This document shows, in pieces, positions 1-5,931 of a DNA stretch of 7,974 nucleotides (positions are counted from its first letter, which is position 1; each line of letters opens with the position of its first letter). Below the pieces are notes generated by a model. The model had not been told where the DNA came from. It saw nothing but the letters and a program-made list of their open reading frames with translations, and searched no databases. The stretch is from SLST01 sp964458555 (lineage in GTDB: Bacteria; Spirochaetota; Spirochaetia; DSM-27196; SLST01). The position numbers were made by a program, and so were the translations under genes. Location: contig CAYWJH010000129.1 in the NCBI GenBank assembly GCA_964458555.1, positions 1-7,974 on the forward strand, given 5' to 3'.

Positions 1-1104
1 TCCGGTGTCGTCCGCAAGCGAGCCGGTCGCTCTCATCGCCTCAATCACGGGCTCTACGCGAGAGGATTGTACAACGAGCGTAGTTTGTTCCACCGCACCG
101 ACCTGGCGTTCGCGTTCGACTCCGGTCTGGAGAATCGTTGTTATCCCGGATGTGGTTGCTCCACCAGCACCACCGTCTATCGCCGCCATGATGAGTCGGT
201 GAGTCCGGTCTTCCGGGCACATCACCGTGAGCTCGGTGAGGTCGTGCAGCAAGTCCGTGGAAGCAGCAGGCTGATCGTCCGTGACGAACCGGCGGCGCCA
301 GTCGGCCCCACCCCACAGCGAATCGACGGCGGCGACGATCTGGTTGACGCTCGCAGCGTGCCGTTGAGCCCCGATCCAGAGACGCACGTTCACAACGCCG
401 CGCGAAAGTGGATGGAGATAGACGAACCCTCCCCCGGGTCGGTCCAGATTCGACGCATCGACGATTTGCCGGGCGAGCGCTTCAGCGTCTGCAGCGGGTG
501 TTGTGACCGTGACGATTTCCTTCTCGGGAGGAATGGCAACCCTCAGGAGCCCTAGACGGTCGCGCCCTCCGCTTCCATTTGCATAGGCGATCGACGGAAC
601 GGACGTGCCGAGCTCCAACGCAGTCCGAGCGACGACACTGCCGAGCCCCCGCGGCACGATACAGCGTATGTTCATCAGATCGTGAAGAATGGGGACGCGT
701 GCCGGGCCACCGACAGATCCAGGCCTAGGTGATAGTGACTCGGATTCCGCATCGGCCGGTACGGGGCCCGCGTGCTCATCCTTGAATTCGGCCAGCTGAA
801 CGTGCTCGGTATAGACGGTCCCTCGATCCGCCATGCCCAGGTTGGCATGGGTGATGATGTGTTCAAGGAGGTCACTTTCCCGATCCGGAGTGGCAAGCAG
901 CTGAAAGGTATCGCTCAGCGTCTCTTCCTGCTTACTCGACACGACACCAATGAGTCGGCGTTTTCGCTCTCGGACTTGTACGCTTCGCGAAGTCTGAGCA
1001 TACGCCACGAACGGCTGGACCTCGGCGAGCAATTTGCGCAGAATCGCTGATGCGCTATGCGGGACGTGGCAGGTTATCCTGCAGATGCGAGAGAAGGCCG
1101 TCAC
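1..1104 (-). CDS. Multi-domain P-II-like (GlnB-fold) regulatory protein, 3' end beyond window
   Basis: The frame is open for 368 codons from a GTG at 1104 to the window edge, with no stop, so the C terminus is missing. The GTG overlaps the upstream stop codon (GTGA), and AGGAG lies six bases before it, which fixes the start and implies translational coupling. I see three related units. Unit 1 (about residues 8-105) has ITCHVPHSASAILRKLL and later GMADRGTVYTE. Unit 2 (about 140-245) has LHDLMNIRCIVPRGLGSVVA and RPGGGFVYLHPL. Unit 3 (about 286-368) has LHDLTELTVMCPEDRTHRLI. The order beta strand, helix, short loop, paired strands, helix, glycine-rich turn matches P-II proteins, and RPGGGFVY resembles the P-II B-loop (GDGKIFV). 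No P-II-like T-loop tyrosine is evident, so classical uridylylation is doubtful. P-II-like proteins next to DUF1538 transporters are known and usually have a single domain. Inferred role: cytoplasmic sensor that gates the neighbouring transporter. The ligand is unknown. Confidence 0.82.
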   Translation of the reverse strand, partial: MTAFSRICRITCHVPHSASAILRKLLAEVQPFVAYAQTSRSVQVRERKRRLIGVVSSKQEETLSDTFQLLATPDRESDLLEHIITHANLGMADRGTVYTEHVQLAEFKDEHAGPVPADAESESLSPRPGSVGGPARVPILHDLMNIRCIVPRGLGSVVARTALELGTSVPSIAYANGSGGRDRLGLLRVAIPPEKEIVTVTTPAADAEALARQIVDASNLDRPGGGFVYLHPLSRGVVNVRLWIGAQRHAASVNQIVAAVDSLWGGADWRRRFVTDDQPAASTDLLHDLTELTVMCPEDRTHRLIMAAIDGGAGGATTSGITTILQTGVERERQVGAVEQTTLVVQSSRVEPVIEAMRATGSLADDTG

Positions 1105-3023
1105 AGTGAACTCCTGGCTGCAACGTGCTCCCGGCGACGAACGATCAGGCCCGCAAGGAGCACCGCGATGATGGGATAGGCTGAGGCAAGGCTGATGATT
1201 CCAAAGCCTTCGGCCGCGCCCACCTCGGATCCCAACCCAAGGCCAAGAGCGATAATCAGCGGCACCGTCACGGGTCCGGTCGTGACGCCTGCGCTGTCCC
1301 AGGCGATGTTGACGAACTCCTCGGTGGAGAGGAACGTGAGAATCAGGAGTAGCGCGTAGGGCGGTCCGATCATCCATAGCATTGGGATGCGAAAGAGAAT
1401 GCGAACAAGCCCGAGCGCCATGCCGAGTCCGACACCCGTTCCGACGATTCGCACGAGCCATTGCCGCCGGAAAGCCCCTGCGCTTACGTCTTCCACGACT
1501 CCTCCGAGAATGGAAAGCGCCGGTTCGGCCGTTGTGGCCATAAAACCGACGAGCCATGCGAAGAGAAGGGTGAGCGCGATGCCGGCGGCCGCAGGACGCA
1601 GCAGCGGGCCAAGCTCCGGTGTATAGTGATAGGTCTGGGCTCGCGCGGCATAGCGGTCGCTTTCGTATGGCACCTGCACCGTTTCGCCATCGCGACTGAG
1701 GTAGAAGAAAGCGTGCTCGCGACCGAGCACGTCGACCGCACGCTCTACGATATCTGGATCAAAGTTCCGAATGACCGTCTGTTCCTGCTCGAGCTCGACA
1801 GCCTGGAAGGTTGCAGGAAGCCTGCTCCCCACACCACGCCCGAGACGCGAAAGCCCGTCCTCAATGCCTACGTTCAGCATCACCATTCCGGCGAGCGCAA
1901 GCGCGATGCCTGCGAAGACTTCATCCCAGTAAGGTACCCGCCGACGGAGGACCAGAGCGAGGACCAGGACGAGCAAGATGCTCAGTGGAAGGATCGATCT
2001 CGCGGCAGCGCTTAGTTCCGTCACGAGTCTGGGCGTCGCTACGGTCGCAGGCACGGTGAGCGAATCGGCGCGCGCCTCTGGTGCCTCATCTTCGGCATCC
2101 TGGCCTTCGAGATCGATCTCCACGCCGTGGGTGTTCGCGTATGCCGCGAATGCCTCGGGTGACTCGAACAGACGGATGACCTCTTCACGGTTTGGCTCGG
2201 CGAAGAACTCTGACCTGCTCATGGGGCTTGGCACGGTGGGGAGAAGCACGAGGCCAAAGACGAGGACCGCGACGACAGGAAGAAGGGAGGCGAGCGTCAC
2301 AACCCCCAGACCCGAAGTAGCGCTCTCTTCGCGCTTGAGTGCCCGGCTCATGCCGATCCCGAGCGCCACGACGAGCGGCACGGTGACCGGTCCGGTTGTC
2401 ACGCCGCCGGCATCCCACGCGAGACCGGTAAGCAGAAGGAGATTCGGATCGAAACGTGCCCACGCGGTCAATCCGAGTAGCGGTATCACAGTGACCAGGA
2501 TGAGTGGCTTTAGCGACCAGCTGAACCTTGCGCGCAGCAGGCTGAAAACGACCGCGAGTCCGACTCCGGCACCGACGACCAGGATCAGCGGAAAGGTATA
2601 CCTGTTCAGGACGAGGAAGAGCAGCGGCGCCTGCCACGCCGCAAGTGAAGAACCCAGAATGCGGAGGATGCCGATCGCCGGCTCCGCGATCGTGGCACCG
2701 AGCCCCACGATCAGACCAAAAACGAGACTCGGAACAACTCCGGCGACGACCGGCATCTGGAGGCCTACCTCCTCTCCAACCGGCATGATGCTAAGACGCA
2801 CGCCTTCGAGGAAGCCCGAGAGTCCAAAGATGACGAGAGCGATCCCCGCCGCCGCGAGGCCCGCTGCGGCCGGAGCAGCACCAAGTACGAGCACCTGGAA
2901 TGCGATGAGCAGGAGCACGAGCGGCACCACGACGCGCGCCTGGTCGGCGAGTTTCCCGTACGCGTAGCTTCCGAGTATTTTCCACGCGTCGATCTTTCCG
3001 ACGGTCGTCTCGCGGCGGCGCAC
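1101..3023 (-). CDS. Two-domain DUF1538 (UmpA/UmpB-like) membrane transporter
   Basis: This 640-residue integral membrane protein holds two DUF1538 copies. Copy 1 spans about residues 30-262 and copy 2 about 340-628. Matching landmarks are AEPAIGIL (113) and AEPALSIL (499), WDAGGVTTGPVTVPLVVALG (203) and WDSAGVTTGPVTVPLIIALG (575), and GLGVVTLAS (238) and GFGIISLAS (606). An acidic soluble linker (about 263-335) joins the copies. Copy 2 also has an extra soluble stretch (about 405-470) where copy 1 has only a short turn. DUF1538 proteins UmpA and UmpB were reported in Halomonas as a two-component Na+(Li+, K+)/H+ antiporter, so this looks like both halves in one chain. The ion specificity here is inference. 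The start is GTG, with GAGGAG six bases upstream. It is coupled by overlap to the P-II-like gene downstream. Confidence 0.85.
   Translation of the reverse strand: MRRRETTVGKIDAWKILGSYAYGKLADQARVVVPLVLLLIAFQVLVLGAAPAAAGLAAAGIALVIFGLSGFLEGVRLSIMPVGEEVGLQMPVVAGVVPSLVFGLIVGLGATIAEPAIGILRILGSSLAAWQAPLLFLVLNRYTFPLILVVGAGVGLAVVFSLLRARFSWSLKPLILVTVIPLLGLTAWARFDPNLLLLTGLAWDAGGVTTGPVTVPLVVALGIGMSRALKREESATSGLGVVTLASLLPVVAVLVFGLVLLPTVPSPMSRSEFFAEPNREEVIRLFESPEAFAAYANTHGVEIDLEGQDAEDEAPEARADSLTVPATVATPRLVTELSAAARSILPLSILLVLVLALVLRRRVPYWDEVFAGIALALAGMVMLNVGIEDGLSRLGRGVGSRLPATFQAVELEQEQTVIRNFDPDIVERAVDVLGREHAFFYLSRDGETVQVPYESDRYAARAQTYHYTPELGPLLRPAAAGIALTLLFAWLVGFMATTAEPALSILGGVVEDVSAGAFRRQWLVRIVGTGVGLGMALGLVRILFRIPMLWMIGPPYALLLILTFLSTEEFVNIAWDSAGVTTGPVTVPLIIALGLGLGSEVGAAEGFGIISLASAYPIIAVLLAGLIVRRREHVAARSSL
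1111..1115 (-). promoter_or_regulatory. Shine-Dalgarno site that sets the GTG start of the P-II-like gene
   Basis: AGGAG on the minus strand lies inside the last codons of the DUF1538 gene, six bases before the GTG at 1104. It supports a real start at the GTGA overlap rather than a longer or later start. Confidence 0.75.
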
Positions 3024-3029
3024 TGGTGG

Positions 3030-3035
3030 CTCCTC
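3030..3035 (-). promoter_or_regulatory. Shine-Dalgarno site for the DUF1538 gene
   Basis: GAGGAG on the minus strand, six bases before the GTG at 3023, supports GTG as the initiator. I found no convincing -35/-10 pair in the gap before it. Confidence 0.65.
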
Positions 3036-3057
3036 GTACCGGGTATGAAGCGGCGAG

Positions 3058-3131
3058 CCCAGCCGCGCTCACCGTCCATCTCGTCTTCGGGTCCGACGAT
3101 CTCGCCGTGCGCGCGTGAGGGTGCGGCTGGG
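3058..3131. other. Long imperfect inverted repeat in the H-NS / DUF1538 gap
   Basis: The arms CCCAGCCGC (3058-3066) and GCGGCTGGG (3123-3131) are perfect complements. A second pair, CTCAC (3068-3072) and GTGAG (3115-3119), extends the stem inward. Inside the loop TCGTC and GACGA can form a further small hairpin. The structure fills most of the 125-base gap between the H-NS stop and the DUF1538 start. It has no T-run, so it is not a typical intrinsic terminator. It could be a structured leader, a Rho-linked or processing element, or chance in GC-rich DNA. Confidence 0.4.
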
Positions 3132-3148
3132 GCCTGATCGGGACTGAC

Positions 3149-3538
3149 CTACTCCGCGCGTAGCTCTTCGACCGGCTTGCCGCTTTCGATCCACTCGAGG
3201 ATCCAGCGCGGCTTGCGGCCCTTGCCCGACCATGTCGTGTTCGGGTCTTCGGGATGCCGATAGGTTGCCACCGGGATAGACGGCGTCTTTTTCGTGGCGG
3301 GGGCCTTCCTGGCGGAGGTCCGCGGCTTGCGCGTCGTCTTCGGTTTCGACGTATTCCGGAAGAGCGTAACGAGCTCCTCATCGCTCAGGCCGAGCTTCGC
3401 GACCTGCTTCGCGACCGAGCGAACCTCGGCCGACTTCCCGAGCGCCTCGATCGTCCGCTGCCGTTCCAGCGCGGCGATCTCGTCGTCGATCTTCGCCTTC
3501 TGCGTCAGCAGCTCGTCCATGGTCTTCTTCTTTGCCAT
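3149..3538 (-). CDS. H-NS-family nucleoid-associated protein
   Basis: This 129-residue protein has the two-part layout of H-NS proteins. Residues about 5-35 are a charged heptad-like helix for oligomerisation. Residues about 63-88 are a basic, Lys/Ala/Thr-rich flexible linker. The C-terminal DNA-binding domain (about 92-126) contains YRHPEDPNTTWSGKGRKPRW and ends in SGKPVEELRAE. SGKGRKP corresponds to the AT-hook-like minor-groove loop of H-NS (canonical TWTGQGRTP). These proteins bind and silence AT-rich DNA and bridge DNA segments. The start is ATG with GAGGAG five bases before it. Only 16 bases separate it from the end of the decayed dehydrogenase upstream, so it may be transcribed from that gene's promoter. 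Which genes it controls cannot be read from here. Confidence 0.88.
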   Translation of the reverse strand: MAKKKTMDELLTQKAKIDDEIAALERQRTIEALGKSAEVRSVAKQVAKLGLSDEELVTLFRNTSKPKTTRKPRTSARKAPATKKTPSIPVATYRHPEDPNTTWSGKGRKPRWILEWIESGKPVEELRAE

Positions 3539-3554
3539 ACTGTCTCCTCGTATT

Positions 3555-4491
3555 CTATCTGGTAGCGTCTTCGTCCGCTGGAAAGGTCAGACCCCACGGC
3601 TCGCGCACCGCGTCGAGCGTCTTCATGATTGCGAGCGTCTCGTCGAGCGGCATCGTGGGACTCTCGAGCAACCCCTCGCGCACGCACCGTGTCGCTTCCT
3701 CCGCCTCGTGTATCATACCACGCCCGGGGCGTTCGTCTACAACCATTACCTAGGTGTTGTCCACGTGATGCATCGTCGCGCTCTTCGCGGACAGGAAGGA
3801 GGGAATCTCGATCCGTCCTTCGGTCCCGTAGATAACCGCTTCGGTGCGGATGGGCAGACGGATTGCGTTCGCGATCGTCGCCATGCGGTCGTCTCCGTAA
3901 TCTAACAAGACGGAGAACCATTCGTCGACTCCCGTTGTGCCGATGCGCGATGCGCTCTCGATCCGCGCCGGCTGCGCTGCGAAGACGAACGACGCGAAGG
4001 AGGTCGTGTAGATGCCCGCGTCGAGGATCGCCCCACCGCCGAGCTCCTTGTTGAGCAAGCGCCACTCGGGATCCCACGGCGCCCTGAAGCCGAAGGCGAC
4101 GTTGAGCATCTTGACCTCGCCGATCGCTCCCGAGTCGATCCAGCTCCGTACCTTTCGGATAGTTGGAAGGTAGCGCGTCCACATCGCCTCCATGACGAAA
4201 ACGCCCTTCGCGCGCGCGGCGGCTACGATTTCCGCGGTTTCCCGCGCGTTCACCGTGAACGGCTTCTCGCACAACACCGCCTTGCCCGCTTCGATGCACA
4301 TGAGCGCGTTCTCGCGGTGCTGCGGGTGCGGAGTCGCGATGTAGACGATGTCGACGTCGGGATCCGCTACGAGCTCGGCGTAGCTTCCGTACGCCTTCGG
4401 TATCTCGAAGGAGTCTGCGAACGCCTTCGCCCGATCGGCCGAGCGCGATGCCCCCGGGGCCCATGATGCCCCATCTGATCGTGTCACTTAT
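3555..4491 (-). pseudogene. Decayed Gfo/Idh/MocA oxidoreductase (dihydrodiol-dehydrogenase-like)
   Basis: Most of a NAD(P)-dependent Gfo/Idh/MocA dehydrogenase is recognisable, but in pieces. The dinucleotide-binding start (SDTIRWGIMGPGGIA, 4488-4444) lies in one frame. The rest, from SRSADRAKAFADSFE onward, is in the next frame, and roughly 15-25 residues that normally join them (end of helix 1 and strand 2) are absent, so a deletion with frameshift is the simplest reading. The first codon in the proper frame is ATA at 4491-4489, eight bases after GGAGG, suggesting a lost ATG. An in-frame TAG (3750-3752) then cuts off the last 65 or so residues, which continue in the same frame as RPGRGMIHEAEEATRCVREG to a TAG at 3555. 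The middle is intact: CEKPF (catalytic lysine), FVMEAMWTRYLP and GGGAILDAGIY, typical of the dihydrodiol / glucose-fructose oxidoreductase-like branch. A GTG at 4487 opens the main frame but would give a protein without the GxGxxG fold. Confidence 0.82.
3750..3752 (-). other. In-frame TAG inside the dehydrogenase remnant
   Basis: The codon sits between HHVDNT and VMVVDERPGRGMIHEAEEATR, and both sides are in one frame. The downstream part carries the family's usual C-terminal helix and the ESPTMPLDETLAIMKTLDAVRE segment, so the stop interrupts real protein sequence. Confidence 0.85.
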
Positions 4492-4499
4492 CGTTTGAG

Positions 4500-4504
4500 C
4501 CTCC
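4500..4504 (-). promoter_or_regulatory. Relict Shine-Dalgarno site of the decayed dehydrogenase
   Basis: GGAGG on the minus strand is eight bases before ATA (4491-4489), the codon in frame with the Rossmann motif, but twelve bases before the GTG at 4487. The spacing favours the ATA position as the ancestral start. Confidence 0.5.
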
Positions 4505-4535
4505 GCGTGCGATCTTCTTTAGATCCGTTCGGTGC

Positions 4536-4556
4536 ATTGTAGCGCGAATTGGCGCT
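4536..4556 (-). promoter_or_regulatory. Candidate minus-strand -10 box with overlapping palindromic operator
   Basis: TACAAT on the minus strand (4541-4536) is a near-consensus -10 box, with only a weak -35 about 17 bases upstream. Abutting it is AGCGCGAATTGGCGCT (4541-4556), a 16-base palindrome with one mismatched pair, centred on AATT. It would lie between -35 and -10, a position where a bound regulator represses. Transcription would start near 4529 and run into the decayed dehydrogenase and the H-NS gene. The divergent XylR-type regulator is the obvious candidate binder. No experiment supports this here. Confidence 0.4.
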
Positions 4557-4648
4557 TTCCGGAAACCGTCGCTCCGCACCGATCCGCGACGTCCGGACGG
4601 TCTTGCAGGAGCAGTGACGAGGGGGCCATACTTTCAGGTGTTGCGAGC

Positions 4649-5821
4649 ATGGTAAAGCGAAACGTTGCGCTCATCATCGAGACGTCGAACGCGTACGCGC
4701 GCGGCCTCCTGCGCGGCATTCACGATTTCACCCGGGTCCACCCCGAATGGACGCTCTACCTCACCGAGCATGGCCGGCACGAGCTCGACGAGTCGTTCAT
4801 CGGAAACTGGGAAGGCGACGGGGTCATCGCGCGCATCGAGACCGCACGGACCGCCGAGATGATTCGCAAGCTCGGCGTTCCCACGGTGGACGTGAGCGCG
4901 GCGCGGCTCGTTCACGGGATTCCCTGGGTCGAGACCGACGATCGGGCGATTACCGAGCTCGCAGTCGGTCACCTTCTCGACTGCGGACTGAAGAACATAG
5001 CGTTCTTCGGCGATCCCTTCTACAATTGGTCCAGATGGCGGGAGACGCACTTCCGCAAGCTCATGCGGGAGCGCGCGTACCCCGCGTTAGTCTACACCTT
5101 GCCGGTGCGCGAAGACCCCCAGGTGCGGTGGTACGAGCAGCGCGAGGCGATCCACCAATGGCTCCTCTCTCTTCCGAAGCCCGTGGGTGTCTTCGCCTGC
5201 TACGACGCCTGCGCACAGCAGCTCCTCGAAATCTGCCGCTACTACGACGTCTTCGTTCCCGAGGATATCGCGGTGATCGGGATGGACAACGACGAGCTCC
5301 TGTGCGAGCTCGCTACTCCGCCGCTCTCGAGCGTGATTCCCGATTCCCGCAAGACCGGCCACACGGCAGCCGCCTTGCTCGACCGCATGATGAACGGTGA
5401 GACGCTACCGGAGAGGAAGTACTCGGTTCGGCCGCTCGGGGTACACCAACGCGCGTCGACCGACATTCTGGCCGTTGACGATCCGGACGTCGCTTGCGCC
5501 GTCGCGTTCATCCGGGAACGCACGAGTGACCGCATCACGGTAGACGACGTACTTCGCGCGGTGCCGCTCTCTCGGCGCGCGCTCGAGTCCCGGTTCAGGA
5601 AGGTGATGAACCGCACCCCTCACCAGGAGATTCAACGCGTGCGCACGAACCGGGTTCGTGAGCTGCTCACGCAGACCGATATGACGCTCGCCGAGATCGC
5701 CGAATCGATGCACATACAGAATCCGGAATACGTGAGCGTCTTCTTCAAGAAGGAGACCGGGATGACCCCGATCGAGTATCGGTCCCAGATCAGAAGCTTC
5801 TCCGTCTCCGCCCGAACGTAG
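4649..5821 (+). CDS. XylR-type transcriptional regulator (sugar-binding domain + AraC HTH)
   Basis: From the ATG at 4649 the protein has 390 residues, close to E. coli XylR (about 390). I chose this start because VALIIETSNAYARGLLRGI, the opening strand and helix of XylR-type ligand domains, begins at residue 6, and AGGTG lies eight bases upstream. The same frame is open back to an ATG at 4532, but those 39 residues look non-coding. Residues about 5-270 form a periplasmic-binding-protein-like (LacI/GalR-type) sensor, with GVFACYDACAQQLLE (180) and VIGMDNDELLCELATPPLSS (209). Residues about 290-385 are an AraC-family domain with two helix-turn-helix units, around DDVLRAVPLSRRALESRFRK and TLAEIAESMHIQNPEYVSVF. 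Such proteins usually bind a sugar and activate adjacent catabolic genes. The downstream operon is the likely target. The inducer is not known and need not be xylose. Confidence 0.9.
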   Translation: MVKRNVALIIETSNAYARGLLRGIHDFTRVHPEWTLYLTEHGRHELDESFIGNWEGDGVIARIETARTAEMIRKLGVPTVDVSAARLVHGIPWVETDDRAITELAVGHLLDCGLKNIAFFGDPFYNWSRWRETHFRKLMRERAYPALVYTLPVREDPQVRWYEQREAIHQWLLSLPKPVGVFACYDACAQQLLEICRYYDVFVPEDIAVIGMDNDELLCELATPPLSSVIPDSRKTGHTAAALLDRMMNGETLPERKYSVRPLGVHQRASTDILAVDDPDVACAVAFIRERTSDRITVDDVLRAVPLSRRALESRFRKVMNRTPHQEIQRVRTNRVRELLTQTDMTLAEIAESMHIQNPEYVSVFFKKETGMTPIEYRSQIRSFSVSART

Positions 5822-5850
5822 CCCCCTGGGCACCCACAGCCGCGACGCAA

Positions 5851-5880
5851 AATATCTCATATTGTTTGCGCAATTGCACA
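5851..5880 (+). promoter_or_regulatory. Inverted repeats upstream of the catabolic operon promoter
   Basis: AATAT-CTC-ATATT (5851-5863) is a perfect five-base inverted repeat. TGCGCAATTGCACA (5867-5880) is a 14-base palindrome with one mismatched pair around GCAATTGC. Both lie directly upstream of the predicted -35 box, where an AraC/XylR-type activator would bind. The second site shares the GCGC/AATT theme with the palindrome at 4541-4556, though the spacing differs by one base per side. This stretch is much richer in A and T than its surroundings. Confidence 0.4.
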
Positions 5881-5909
5881 TGTACAGCGGATACGACCGG
5901 CCTGATAAT
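5881..5909 (+). promoter_or_regulatory. Predicted sigma70-type promoter of the oxidoreductase operon
   Basis: TGTACA (5881-5886, four of six matches to TTGACA), a 17-base spacer and GATAAT (5904-5909, five of six matches to TATAAT) form a good promoter. Transcription would start near 5916, just ahead of AGGGGG (5921-5926) and the ATG at 5932, giving a very short leader. Confidence 0.5.
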
Positions 5910-5931
5910 CGTACGTGCGAAGGGGGCACCC

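Noticed and set aside
67..555. Plus-strand open frame of 162 codons opposite the P-II-like gene
   Set aside because: The composition is shadow-like (Arg/Asp/His-rich, no fold), and the minus strand carries an uninterrupted, recognisable protein with a good start.
1978..2967. Plus-strand open frame of 329 codons
   Set aside because: It is antisense to the DUF1538 gene, and its Ser/Arg/Thr/Pro-rich product has no recognisable motif. The minus-strand frame shows clear membrane segments and repeats.
3505..4464. Minus-strand 319-codon frame starting MGPGGIA
   Set aside because: Only its first seven or so residues are real dehydrogenase sequence. After the frameshift it becomes arginine-rich nonsense that runs into the H-NS gene.
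3555..4487. Dehydrogenase remnant as two functional short genes
   Set aside because: The first piece lacks the dinucleotide-binding loop in frame and the second is only the C-terminal tail without a ribosome site, so neither would be an active enzyme.
4590..4599. Perfect 10-base palindrome CGTCCGGACG
   Set aside because: It is short, does not extend beyond ten bases, is likely by chance in GC-rich DNA, and is not placed at a convincing promoter element.
4603..4632. Possible regulator promoter TTGCAG, 18-base spacer, CATACT
   Set aside because: The match is weak, and the implied start near 4639 would remove the AGGTG ribosome site at 4636-4640.
4532..4648. Upstream extension of the regulator by 39 residues
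   Set aside because: The residues resemble no XylR N terminus, they cross the divergent promoter region, and the ATG at 4649 matches the family start exactly.
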